This document shows, piece by piece, positions 42,398 through 50,978 of a stretch of DNA of 64,000 nt. Source of the DNA: Streptomyces cathayae (GTDB lineage Bacteria > Actinomycetota > Actinomycetes > Streptomycetales > Streptomycetaceae). The notes beneath the pieces are model-generated. The model saw nothing but the letters and a program-made list of their open reading frames with translations. It was not told the DNA's origin and did not search any database. The DNA is taken from contig NZ_CP121682.1 in assembly GCF_029760955.1 (NCBI RefSeq), positions 5,704,001 through 5,768,000 on the forward strand, given 5' to 3'. Position 1 is the stretch's first letter. Every line of letters begins with the position of its first letter. Both the position numbers and the translations under genes were made by a program.

Positions 42398-45108
42398 CGT
42401 GTCCCGCCGGGCGCTCGCGCCTCGGCAGGCTGCGGTCCGTGCGCCGGGAACCACCTCGCGAGGCCGGCCCGCCCGGGGATGCCGAGCTTCCGGTACACGT
42501 TCGTCAGGTGGTACTCGACCGTGCGTACCGTCAGGTGCAGGGCGTCCGCGATCGCCCGGTTCGACTTTCCGGCCGCCGCCAGTTCCGCCACGGGACGTTC
42601 GGCGTGGCTGAGCGCCGCCAGGGTGTGCCGGCCCTCCGCCGAGCGAAGCGCGTACCGCGCCTGTTCGGCGACGGAGGCCAGGCCGTACCGCGCGGCGGTC
42701 GCCAGCGCCGCGCGCAGGCGGGCGGGCGCACCCCGGTCCGACCGGTGCAACAGGGCTTTGCCGAGACGGAGTTCGGCGAGGGCGTGGGACTGCCGGTCGG
42801 AGCTCTGGGCCAGGATCCGGGCGCTCTCGGTGAGCAGTTCGACGCAGCCGGCCGGGTCGGCCGACACGCCCCGGGCCAGCAGACTCAGCCCCGTGCTGCG
42901 GGCCGTCGGCCATCGTTCGGCCAACTGACGTCCGAAATCGGCCCGTTGGGCGGCGGCGCCCGACTGTCCCAGCCGCATGAGCAACTCGGTGCTGTGCACC
43001 CACCAGAGGCTGAACACCGGGTTGCCCACACCGGCGGCGGCGAGACCGGCTCCGCACTGCTCGAACAGACGCAGGGCCTGCTCGGGCCGGCCGCGGCCAC
43101 GCTCGACCAGGGCCAGGGCCGTCAGGCGGTGGTGGTGCTCCCAGACGCAGTCGTCGAGCCGACGGCCGTCGAGCCGGAGCAGTACCTCCTGCGCCCGGTC
43201 GAGGTCGCCCCGGGCGACCAGGGCGTGGGCGAGGGTGATCGACGCCAGCCGGCTCCGCCCCGAGGTGCCCTCCGCCTCGGAGAGACGGGACGCGGCCGAC
43301 GCCGCCTCGGCGGCCTCGGCCGCCCGGCCCGACTCGAGCAGCACCAGGGCCCGCGCCGAGGCGGCGTGGCACTCGGCCCACGTCTCCTCGCGTTCGGCGC
43401 TGTCGGCGACGGTCCGCTGCAACTGGTCGAGTGCGGTCGCGGTGTCGTCGGCCAGTGCGAGGACCCGCGCCGCGGCGACCCTGGCCCAGGCGGTGTGCGG
43501 CCGTCCGGACCAGAGGACCTGACGGGCGTCGGCGACCGCCGTCTCCCGCGCATCCGGCCCGGAGGCGGTCAGCGCGGTGCGCAGCGCGCGGACGGCGAGC
43601 ACCATGCGCTCGGTCGGGTGGTCGGTGAGGACCGGGACGGTGGAGGGGGTGGGCGGGGTGAGGGCGACGGGGATCGAGGAGACCGGAGAAACCTCAGGGA
43701 CCGCAGAGGTGTCAGGAATCGCAGCGGCATCAGAGACCGCAGAGACCGTGGGGGCGGCGGGGGCGGTGGCCGGGGCCCGTCGTGCCCGCCCGGTCGGCGG
43801 GCCGTCCTGACGGCCGGGGTCCGGTTCACGCAGCAGCGCGTCGAGCGCGGCGGGGGTGTCGGGGGAGTCGTGCACCATGAGGGAGGTGAGCCGGAGCAGG
43901 TCGGCGGCGTGGGCCCGGAGCAGTGGATCACCCGTGCCGGGGGGCGTCCCGGCGAGGTGGGCGAGGTGCTTACGGGCAGCCAGGGGATCGATGTCGACCA
44001 GCGCGGTGGCGAGGTCCATGCGGACGGCGGCATCGTCGGCGTCGGCGGCGTGGAGCCGCGTCAGGTAGGACACCGCGGCAGCCGGGCGGTCGTGCCGGGC
44101 GGCTGCCGCCGCCTCCCTGAGGACGGCACGCATCCAGGAGCGGTCCAGCGTGCTCTGCTCGAGCAGCAGGTCGGCCACCTGTTCGGCGGGTCTGGCCGCG
44201 TCGTTGAGGATCTCGGCGGCCTGGGCGCGCAGGCGCTCCCGCTCGGCCTCGGGCAGGGTGTCCAGCAGCGAGGGGGTGCCGTGGGCCGGCAGGGGGCCGG
44301 GGAGCAGACCGCGGGCCCCGGCCTCCTCCAGGAGCCGGCCCGTCGTCTTGGACGGGAGCCCGGCCAGGGCACCGACGAGGTCCGGGTCGGTGCTGCCGAG
44401 GGCCGCCGCCGCCAGGGCGACCTCGAGCAACCGGGGTTCGCGCAGGGCGAGTTCGGCCAGGTCGTCGGAGGCCGGCCGGGCGGTGTCGGCGGGCCGGAGG
44501 CCCGCGGCGTCGATGACCGTGCAGTAGTCCCGCGTCGCCAGTTCGTGGAACGTCGCCGCGGCGGGCCCCGGCAGTCCGGGGGGCAGGTGCAGCAGAACGG
44601 TCAGCGGCTGCCGGTAGGTGGCGCGCATCAGCTGGTCGATGAAGCGGAGCGTGCCCTCGTCGCACCACTGCGCATCGCCGATGGCGAGGACGAGTGGCCC
44701 GCGCGCCAGCAGCCCGCAGACCAACGAGTGCGTCGCGTAACGGACTTCGTGACCCGACGGCGAGGCACCGAGCAGGCGTCGCAGCACGGCGTGCTCCGTG
44801 CCGGCCGCCTCACGCCGGCAGCCCACACGCCGTACGTTCGCCTCCCGTCCGTACGTGACACTGACATGGCGGGCGATGGCGTCCACCGAGCCACGGCCGG
44901 GGGAGCCCAGTATCACCACGCAGCGTGCGCCGCGGTGCTCGCCACGGACCGGGCAGGTGGAGGGCCCGCGCGGCGCGGCGGCCGACAGGGCGGCGGTGCC
45001 CGTTCCGAGCGGGTGGGAACGGGAGGCGGAGACCGAGGGGACCGAGGGGGCCGAGGGAACCGAGGGAATCGGATGCGCCGACTCTGATCGTCTCGAACTC
45101 ATAATCAT
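42394..45108 (-). CDS. Large LuxR (LAL) regulator with degenerate P-loop
   Basis: 904 residues (ATG at 45108, or 45102 giving MSSRRSE). After a Pro/Ser/Val repeat tail encoded by 9-base repeats, the ATPase site reads VVILGSPGRGSVDAI near 67: the Gly-Lys-Ser/Thr of a Walker A motif is absent. The Walker B-like segment is LVLAIGDAQWCDE near 133. Helical TPR-like sequence fills the middle, with a second low-complexity linker near 415-445. The HTH is LSHAERPVAELAAAGKSNRAIADALHLTVRTVEYHLTNVYRKL near 840-885. It precedes and couples to the 39803 LAL gene and diverges from the 45219 gene. Confidence 0.82.
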   Translation of the reverse strand: MIMSSRRSESAHPIPSVPSAPSVPSVSASRSHPLGTGTAALSAAAPRGPSTCPVRGEHRGARCVVILGSPGRGSVDAIARHVSVTYGREANVRRVGCRREAAGTEHAVLRRLLGASPSGHEVRYATHSLVCGLLARGPLVLAIGDAQWCDEGTLRFIDQLMRATYRQPLTVLLHLPPGLPGPAAATFHELATRDYCTVIDAAGLRPADTARPASDDLAELALREPRLLEVALAAAALGSTDPDLVGALAGLPSKTTGRLLEEAGARGLLPGPLPAHGTPSLLDTLPEAERERLRAQAAEILNDAARPAEQVADLLLEQSTLDRSWMRAVLREAAAAARHDRPAAAVSYLTRLHAADADDAAVRMDLATALVDIDPLAARKHLAHLAGTPPGTGDPLLRAHAADLLRLTSLMVHDSPDTPAALDALLREPDPGRQDGPPTGRARRAPATAPAAPTVSAVSDAAAIPDTSAVPEVSPVSSIPVALTPPTPSTVPVLTDHPTERMVLAVRALRTALTASGPDARETAVADARQVLWSGRPHTAWARVAAARVLALADDTATALDQLQRTVADSAEREETWAECHAASARALVLLESGRAAEAAEAASAASRLSEAEGTSGRSRLASITLAHALVARGDLDRAQEVLLRLDGRRLDDCVWEHHHRLTALALVERGRGRPEQALRLFEQCGAGLAAAGVGNPVFSLWWVHSTELLMRLGQSGAAAQRADFGRQLAERWPTARSTGLSLLARGVSADPAGCVELLTESARILAQSSDRQSHALAELRLGKALLHRSDRGAPARLRAALATAARYGLASVAEQARYALRSAEGRHTLAALSHAERPVAELAAAGKSNRAIADALHLTVRTVEYHLTNVYRKLGIPGRAGLARWFPAHGPQPAEARAPGGTR

Positions 45109-45218
45109 TACGATATGACAGTGCTGTGACTTTTTGTTGAGGGCGCCGGGCCTTTGTGTCCAGGCGGCTCGCTGGGGTCAACCGGCCTGGAGTGGACCGT
45201 ACTTGACCGGTTCCGCTG
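45109..45218. promoter_or_regulatory. AT-rich bidirectional promoter region of two LAL genes
   Basis: The 110 bases between the divergent LAL starts contain an A/T-rich patch unlike the rest of the island (ATAATCATTACGATATGACA and GACTTTTTGTTGAGG). This is the likely site of both promoters and of regulator binding. No palindrome or known LuxR box is recognised. Confidence 0.6.
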
Positions 45219-48107
45219 ATGAATGGAGGCTCCGTGCGGCTTCTGGAGCGGATAGAGCATCTCGACACGGTCCAACGGATGATGAACAGTGCGCAAACCG
45301 GCGGCAGCATGCTCATTGCGGTCACCGGAACTCCGGGCATGGGGCGTTCCGCCTTCCTCGACGCGGTCGCGGTCCACGCGGAACAGCACGACTTCGTCGT
45401 ACGGCGAGCGCGGGGCAGCCGACTGGAACAGGGCCTGCCCCTCGGCCGCCCCGGTCCGGCCCGTCCGGAAACCGCCGGCCGTCCGGTCGTGCTGCTCGTC
45501 GACGACCTGCAGCGGGCGGGGGAGCCGGCCCTGACCCGGCTGACCGCGTTGCTCGCCGACCCGGGGCCGGACCCGCTGCTCATGACGGTCGCCGTGTGCG
45601 AGGGGGAGTTCGCCACCGAGACGCCGGGTGTGCAGGAGATCCTGTCGGCCGCCGACCAGGTGATCCGGATGGGACCGCTCGGCACGGAGGGGATACGCGC
45701 CCTGCTCGGGGAACACGGCATCGTGCTCGCCGACGACCAGGCCCACGCCTGGAGCCACGCCACCGGCGGCAACCCGACGCTGATCATCTCCCTGTTGCAG
45801 CGGCTGGAGCGGCTGGAGCGGCTGGAGCGGCTGGAGCGTGCGGGGCGCGGTGCCTCCGCACGCCTGCTCGACACCGCCCGTGCCCAGCCCGCGCCCTGGA
45901 GCCTGCGGTCCCGTGTCGCCGCGGCCCTGACCGGTCACCCGGAGTCCGTCGGTCGGCTCGCCGCCTGCGCGGCGCTCCTCGGCGGGGAGGCCGAGACGCA
46001 CATCCTCGCCCGGCTGGCGGATCTGGACCCGGCCGAAGGTGACGCGGCGGCCAGAGCGCTGATCGGACTCGGCTGGGCCGCCGACCGCTGGACACCGCCC
46101 GTCCTGTGGGACTGCGTACGGGAAGCCGCCGAGGAGGGGATCTCGCTCGCCGAACGCGACCGGCTGCACCGCCGGGCTGCCGAACTGCTCCATGACTCGG
46201 GTGCACCGGCCGAGCGGCTCGTCCCCCATTTCATGGAGGTCGGCCCCGGCGACTGGCCCGAGGCCGCACGGGTGATGCGGGAGACCGCCCACGAAGTGTG
46301 GCGCGGTGGCGACGACGCGCTCGCGATCCGCTGTCTGCGCCGGGCCCTGCGGGAGTTCCCGTCCGACAGTGCCCAGCGCGGCGACCTGCTGGCCGCCCTC
46401 GCCGACGTGGAACAGAACGCCGACACCTCCGCGATGCTGCGCCACGTCGGCCAGGCGCTTCCCCTGCTGGAGGCGGTCCCCGAACGCGCCGCGGTCGTGG
46501 CCCGGGTGCCGCTCACGCTGTTCCTCTCCGCCCCGCACGCGGCGTCGGAGATGCTGGAACAGGCCGGGGCGGGGCGCACCGAGCCGATGGTGCCGACGGC
46601 CGACCCGGTGACCCGGGCCGCCCCGAAAGCGCCGGAGCCCTCAGCGATGACAGTTATGTCAGCGATGTCAGCGACATCCGCGATGTCGGAGAGGCCGGAG
46701 ACGTCGGAGGCGGCGGAGCTCGGGCTGCGGCTGGAAGCCCGCGTGCGGCTGTCGCGGCTGGGCGACCCGGCGGCCCGGGCCGCCGCCGTCCAGCGGCTGC
46801 GAACCCTCGCCCCCGGGCCGGTTCCCGGTCCCGGTACCGCGGCCCGGCGGGAACTCATGACGGTCCTCGTCTTTGCGGGCGTCCTCGGCGGCCGGCTGCC
46901 CGCCACCGAGGTCGCCGACCGCACGCGGTGGCTGCTGGAGCACGAACCGGCGTCGGCCGCCTCGGAGTACGGCGCGTCCGCGCTGACGATCGCCTGCGCG
47001 GCCGTCGCGGAGGCGAGTGAACCGGCGCGCTGCTGGCTGGACACGGCGCTCGAGACGGCGCGGCAGCGCGACGACCGGCGGCTGCGCACGGCCGTGCTGA
47101 GCCGGCGCGCGCTCACCGCCGTGCACGCCGGCCGGCCCGCCGACGCCCGGGCGGACGCGCGGGAGGCCTGCGCGACAGTTCCCGGCCCGGCGCGGGACCC
47201 GGCAGGGGACTCGCTGGGGGACCACGACTGGCTGACGGTGCTCAGCCTGACGTCCGTGGCGGTCGAGACGGGTGACACCTGGCTGGCGGAGCGGCTGCGC
47301 GACCGGCTGGCCCAGGGGCAGGGCGCCGGGCAGCCGGTGTGCGGGCTCGCCCTGCGGGTGCTGCAGATCCCGCTGACCGCGGAGCGTGAACTGCCCGCCC
47401 TCGCGGCCGATCTGCAGGACGCCGCCCGCCGCGCCGAGGCGGCGGGCTGGGGCAACCGGACCCTGTTCCCGGTCGACGTGTGGTGCGCGCCCCTGCTGCT
47501 CCGCCTCGGCGACCCGGAGGGCGCGCTCCGGCTCCTCGCCCGGGCCTGTGACCGGGCACGGCACTTCGGGGCTCCGGCCGCACTCGGCCGGACCCTGCGC
47601 ATGTGGGGCACCGTGGTGCGCGGCCGCTACGCGCTGTCCCTGCTGGCCGAGTCCGTCGCCGTGCTCAGGGAGAGCTCCAACCACCTGGAGCTGGGGCGGT
47701 CGTTGACGGCGTACGGAAACCGGATGCGGGACGCCGGACGGCCGGGCTCCGACGAGATCCTCGCCGAGGCGGACCGGATCGCCGAGGCGACGGGCGGGGC
47801 GGTGCTGCGGCGCTGGATCGCCCCGCAACCGCCGTCCCCGCACAGTGCGCCGCCGTGCGGAGGCGTACCGGTGGCCGGCGGAGTGCTCAGCGAAACCGAG
47901 TGGCGGGTCGCCTCCCTGGTGGCCCTGGGCCACACCAACCAGGACACCGCCGAGGCGCTCGGAGTCACCCGGCGGGCCGTGGAGAAGAGCCTCACCAGGC
48001 TGTACCACCGGCTGGACGTGGACGGCAGGGCCGGACTGGTTCCGGCGGTGCGCCGCATGGCCGGAAAGGCGGTCTTCGGTTCGGGCGTGCTCGCTGAACG
48101 ACTGTGA
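45219..48107 (+). CDS. Large LuxR (LAL) regulator with degenerate P-loop and 9-bp repeats
   Basis: 962 residues by the ATG at 45219, or 957 by the GTG at 45234; the GGAGG at 45224-45228 suits neither perfectly. The ATPase site reads VTGTPGMGRSAFLD near 35 (Walker A Lys is Arg) and Walker B is VVLLVDDLQ near 90. A four-fold RLE repeat (45801-45836) sits near 196 and a Ser-Ala-Met repeat near 478, both coded by 9-base units. The HTH is LSETEWRVASLVALGHTNQDTAEALGVTRRAVEKSLTRLYHRL near 889-930. It diverges from the coupled LAL pair. Confidence 0.82.
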   Translation: MNGGSVRLLERIEHLDTVQRMMNSAQTGGSMLIAVTGTPGMGRSAFLDAVAVHAEQHDFVVRRARGSRLEQGLPLGRPGPARPETAGRPVVLLVDDLQRAGEPALTRLTALLADPGPDPLLMTVAVCEGEFATETPGVQEILSAADQVIRMGPLGTEGIRALLGEHGIVLADDQAHAWSHATGGNPTLIISLLQRLERLERLERLERAGRGASARLLDTARAQPAPWSLRSRVAAALTGHPESVGRLAACAALLGGEAETHILARLADLDPAEGDAAARALIGLGWAADRWTPPVLWDCVREAAEEGISLAERDRLHRRAAELLHDSGAPAERLVPHFMEVGPGDWPEAARVMRETAHEVWRGGDDALAIRCLRRALREFPSDSAQRGDLLAALADVEQNADTSAMLRHVGQALPLLEAVPERAAVVARVPLTLFLSAPHAASEMLEQAGAGRTEPMVPTADPVTRAAPKAPEPSAMTVMSAMSATSAMSERPETSEAAELGLRLEARVRLSRLGDPAARAAAVQRLRTLAPGPVPGPGTAARRELMTVLVFAGVLGGRLPATEVADRTRWLLEHEPASAASEYGASALTIACAAVAEASEPARCWLDTALETARQRDDRRLRTAVLSRRALTAVHAGRPADARADAREACATVPGPARDPAGDSLGDHDWLTVLSLTSVAVETGDTWLAERLRDRLAQGQGAGQPVCGLALRVLQIPLTAERELPALAADLQDAARRAEAAGWGNRTLFPVDVWCAPLLLRLGDPEGALRLLARACDRARHFGAPAALGRTLRMWGTVVRGRYALSLLAESVAVLRESSNHLELGRSLTAYGNRMRDAGRPGSDEILAEADRIAEATGGAVLRRWIAPQPPSPHSAPPCGGVPVAGGVLSETEWRVASLVALGHTNQDTAEALGVTRRAVEKSLTRLYHRLDVDGRAGLVPAVRRMAGKAVFGSGVLAERL
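45801..45836 (+). repeat. Four tandem 9-bp CGGCTGGAG repeats inside the LAL gene
   Basis: CGGCTGGAG occurs four times exactly, encoding Arg-Leu-Glu four times. The unit is a multiple of three, so changes in number keep the frame. Similar 9-base repeats occur at 46640-46685 in this gene and near 45032-45071 in the divergent LAL gene. Confidence 0.9.
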
Positions 48108-48478
48108 TCCGGTAGCCGGGGTGCCGGCGTGGGTAGGGATGCCGGGGCGAGGGCCCGTGTCGGGACCGGTGCCCGGTGACCGGTGCCCGATCGGTGCACC
48201 GAACGGGCTACTCGCCGGTAAGCCGGATTGGTCCCGTCCGGCCATGGAAAATGTGGGTGGAAATGCCGGTAATCCGCAGATGGCCAGAGGTGGCCGAGCG
48301 GTGTCCGGGGACGTTTCCCACCGCTTCCCGCACCCTGTCACGACGGTCTCTCCGAACCCGCGGGGCGGCGACCACAGTCTTTCACGGGGGTTCCGGATTC
48401 CATTGCACGTCAACGCCCGTGCTCCGTAGGCTGGCTCTCAGCCAGTGAAAAATTCGAGAGAGGGAGGGAAAGGCTTAC
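48108..48478. other. Promoter gap ahead of the PAS-LuxR gene
   Basis: 371 bases between the LAL stop and the PAS-LuxR ATG; no gene is supported. CGGTGC-type repeats at 48165-48199 are listed separately. The stretch 48240-48470 is less GC-rich (TGGAAAATGTGGGTGGAAAT and others) and should include the promoter. A strong ribosome site (GAGAGAGGGAGG) ends 10 bases before the start. Confidence 0.5.
48165..48199. repeat. Spaced ACCGGTGCCCG/CGGTGC repeats before the PAS-LuxR gene
   Basis: ACCGGTGCCCG occurs at 48165-48175 and 48179-48189. A third core CGGTGC lies at 48192. The core spacings are 14 and 11 bases, near the 11-base phase used by SARP- and OmpR-type regulators on DNA. They sit about 300 bases before the PAS-LuxR start. 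Function is a guess. Confidence 0.4.
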
Positions 48479-49321
48479 ATGGCCCACGCAAAGATCAGCA
48501 CGGTGGGCGGGCTCCTCCGGATGGCGGAGGCACATGCCGCCCCGCCCGGGAAAAGTCCGTATTCCACCGAAACGGTGCATGAAATAGATTCTTCGCTGTT
48601 TGACGCGGAAATCGGAAGCGAGAAGTACCGTGATGCGTTCCTTTCGCTTTTCGAGCGCTCTGGAATCGCTCTCGCCATTCTCGATCTGAATCTGCGGGTG
48701 CGTTCCGTCAACAGTCCCGTGATGCCCCGGTGCGCCCAGCGGGCGGACGAACTGCGCGGGCGTGAGTTCGTGGAGTTCCTGCACCCGAGTGTGCGACAGC
48801 ACGTACTGCATCAGTTCGGCCGGCTCGTGCAGGGACACCGGACTCGTCTCGTCGGACACCCCGTCGTCCTGTCCGTCTACGGCAACACGGTCTCCGGCAG
48901 GATCACCGCGTTCCCGGTGACCGACGGCGCGGGCCGGGTCGAGATGATCGTGGTGCAGTTCACGCCGGAGGAAACAGCCGTCGACCGCGAGGCGCACGAC
49001 GGCTCGCAGGGGAAGCTGGCCCCGCTCAGCGCGAAGGTCCTGGAAGGCGTGGCGGCGGGTGATCCGACCGTACGCCTGGCGGCCAAGCTGTTCCTCAGCC
49101 GGCAGGGCATCGAGTACCACGTCGGCATGCTGCTGCGGCAGTTCCAGGTGCCCAACCGGACGGCACTGGCGGCGAAGGCGTACTCGATGGGCATGTTCAG
49201 CATCGGCAGCTGGCCGCCGAGGGTGCTCCCCGACCACATCCGCTCGGACCAGCAGGGAGCGGGGAGCGGATGGGGCGAGACGCGCACACGATCACGGCAG
49301 CGCCAGACCTCAGGACGCTGA
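48479..49321 (+). CDS. PAS-LuxR regulator
   Basis: 280 residues, ATG with GAGAGAGGGAGG upstream. A PAS domain (about 50-165) opens FLSLFERSGIALAILDLNLRVRSVN and contains REFVEFLHPSVRQHVLHQF. A LuxR-type HTH follows near 182-235: LAPLSAKVLEGVAAGDPTVRLAAKLFLSRQGIEYHVGMLLRQF. This two-domain layout is that of PimM/NysRIV-type activators of polyene antibiotics, though the N-terminal 45 residues here are extra. Unlike in those systems, no polyketide genes adjoin. It precedes the response regulator gene by 66 bases and may share its transcript. Confidence 0.82.
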   Translation: MAHAKISTVGGLLRMAEAHAAPPGKSPYSTETVHEIDSSLFDAEIGSEKYRDAFLSLFERSGIALAILDLNLRVRSVNSPVMPRCAQRADELRGREFVEFLHPSVRQHVLHQFGRLVQGHRTRLVGHPVVLSVYGNTVSGRITAFPVTDGAGRVEMIVVQFTPEETAVDREAHDGSQGKLAPLSAKVLEGVAAGDPTVRLAAKLFLSRQGIEYHVGMLLRQFQVPNRTALAAKAYSMGMFSIGSWPPRVLPDHIRSDQQGAGSGWGETRTRSRQRQTSGR

Positions 49322-49387
49322 ACGCTTCAGAACGTCGAACGTCTCAGAACGCCGAGCACGCCAGAGCCACCCAAGAACGAGGACGAT

Positions 49388-50128
49388 GTGAAACTACTGG
49401 TCGTTGAGGCCAACGAACGGGTGTCGGCGGCTCTCGGAGCAGCTCTGGAGGAACAGGGTCTGCAGGCGGTGTGCGCGTCCACCGGCAGGGCCGCGCTCGA
49501 ATTGCTGGACCGGGCCCGCCCGGACGTCGTCCTGCTCGACCTCGCCCTCCCCGACTGCGACGGCTTCGGGCTGTGCGGCGCGATGCGGGCCGCCAGCACG
49601 GTCCCGATCCTGGTGACCACCGCGCGCGGGGACCACCTGTCCTGCGTGCGAGCGCTCGACCTGGGCGCGGACGACCACCTCGTCAAGCCCTACAACCTGG
49701 CCGAACTGCTGGCCCGGGCCAGGGCGGTGCTGCGCCGTGGCCGGCTCGCCGAGCCCGCCACCACCGGCTCCGGAACCGCCCCCGCCGCAGCCGTCCCCGA
49801 CGAGCCCTTCGAGGAACCGCCGACAGACCTGCTGCTGGCCGGGCGCGTACGCGTCGACCTGCGGGAGCGGGCCGTCCTGGTCGACGGTGCCCCGACCGAA
49901 CTGCCCGACGACGAGTTCGACATCCTGGCCGTGCTGGCCCGGCAGCCGGGCCGGACCCTGCGCGCCGACCAGATCGTCGAGGAGATCCTGCACGCGCACC
50001 GGGCGTCGCTGCGCACCGCCCTGCCGACCCGGATCGCCTCGCTGAGGGAACTGCTCGGACCGTCCCGGCTGGTCGAGTCCCCCGAGGACGGGTACTACCG
50101 GCTCCCGGTCCCCGAACCGTACGCCTGA
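49388..50128 (+). CDS. OmpR-type response regulator with atypical acidic pocket
   Basis: 246 residues from a GTG with GAGGA upstream. The receiver (1-118) keeps the phosphoacceptor Asp in VVLLDLALPD near 51, the Thr of LVTTARG and the Lys of LVKPYN near 100. The acidic pair of strand 1 is altered: VVEANERV replaces V-D-D-x. The linker is Ala/Pro-rich. The C-terminal winged helix has RVDLRERAVLVDGAPTELPDDEFDILAVLARQPGRTL. No sensor kinase gene is adjacent, so it is an orphan regulator. Two TCAGAACG repeats lie upstream (49327, 49344). Confidence 0.8.
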   Translation: MKLLVVEANERVSAALGAALEEQGLQAVCASTGRAALELLDRARPDVVLLDLALPDCDGFGLCGAMRAASTVPILVTTARGDHLSCVRALDLGADDHLVKPYNLAELLARARAVLRRGRLAEPATTGSGTAPAAAVPDEPFEEPPTDLLLAGRVRVDLRERAVLVDGAPTELPDDEFDILAVLARQPGRTLRADQIVEEILHAHRASLRTALPTRIASLRELLGPSRLVESPEDGYYRLPVPEPYA

Positions 50129-50225
50129 CCGAACCGGACCGCCGTCGCTCAGCGGCACCGGACACCCGGTGGTGCTCGAGGAGGCCACCGCCGGCGTGCG
50201 GCGGCCCTCCCGCGGGGCCTTCGCT

Positions 50226-50681
50226 CTACTTCCGGCCGTCAGCCCGGTTCGCCAGGCTCGACAGGAGCCGGTGCAGCGGCTCCGCCGCCCGGCGGCGGTA
50301 CTCCTGGACGGCCCAGCCGTTGCCGTCCGGGTCCTTGAAGTACATGAACGTGGCGCCGTCGTCCGGGGCGTACGCGACCGGCTCGGAGACCTCCAGGCCG
50401 CGGGCGGTCAGTTCGGCATGGGCCGCCTTGATGTCGGCGACGCAGAGCTGGAGGCCCTGGTAGGAGCCCGGGGCCGGCGGGGTGTCGCCCGCCATCTCCC
50501 AGATGCTGTCGCCCAGCGCGATCGAGCAGCCGGAGCCCGGCGGCGTCAGCTGGACGATGCGCATGCCCGGCATGACCTCCTGGTCGATGTCGACGTGGAA
50601 GCCGACCTGGTCCCGGTAGAAGTCCCGGGCCCGGTCGATGTCCCTGACGGGCAGCGGGAGCACTTCGAAGGTCATGTCCAT
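50226..50681 (-). CDS. VOC family (glyoxalase/bleomycin-resistance fold) protein
   Basis: 151 residues counted from MDMTFEVLPLPVRDIDRARDFY; AGGAG lies 8 bases upstream. It has the paired beta-alpha-beta-beta-beta modules of the VOC superfamily: SDIDRARDFY-type helix, PGSGCSIALGD in the first half, then GLQLCVADIKAAHAELTARG and ATFMYFKDPDGNGWAVQEY in the second, the last carrying a conserved metal-type Glu. Members act as glyoxalase-like, dioxygenase-like or drug-binding proteins; the role here is open. A much longer frame on this strand is an antisense shadow of glnE. Confidence 0.85.
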   Translation of the reverse strand: MDMTFEVLPLPVRDIDRARDFYRDQVGFHVDIDQEVMPGMRIVQLTPPGSGCSIALGDSIWEMAGDTPPAPGSYQGLQLCVADIKAAHAELTARGLEVSEPVAYAPDDGATFMYFKDPDGNGWAVQEYRRRAAEPLHRLLSSLANRADGRK

Positions 50682-50978
50682 GGGCACAGCTCCTGTGTCG
50701 GTCCGGCCTGCGGTGCGGCCTGCGGTCCGGCCGTCCGGTCGGCGTCGGCTTCGGCAGTACGCGAACCGCCACCTCGTCCGGCTGGACGGCTCCCCCTCAC
50801 CGAAGCCGAAAACGGTGCGCGGCGCCACTGAAAAACAGGACGGCGTGTCCCGGACCGCGGCGGCCCCGCGCGCTCTCCCGGAACGCGTCGCACGCCGTCC
50901 CGGGGCCGGGCCCCGAAGGTGCCGATAGGCTCGTCGCCAGTACGACCACCGTGATCCGAGGACCGAGGGAGGCCGGGG

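Noticed and set aside
39803..43381. A longer 1192-residue reading of the first LAL gene
   Set aside because: The added N-terminus lies antiphase over the neighbouring LAL gene; the GTG at 42397 with the four-base overlap explains the true start.
45801..45836. Tandem 9-bp repeats considered as a CRISPR-like array
   Set aside because: There are no spacers, the repeats are within a coding sequence and encode Arg-Leu-Glu units.
37393..50128. A secondary-metabolite cluster
   Set aside because: Only regulators and one dioxygenase are present; no synthase, synthetase or precursor peptide gene was found.
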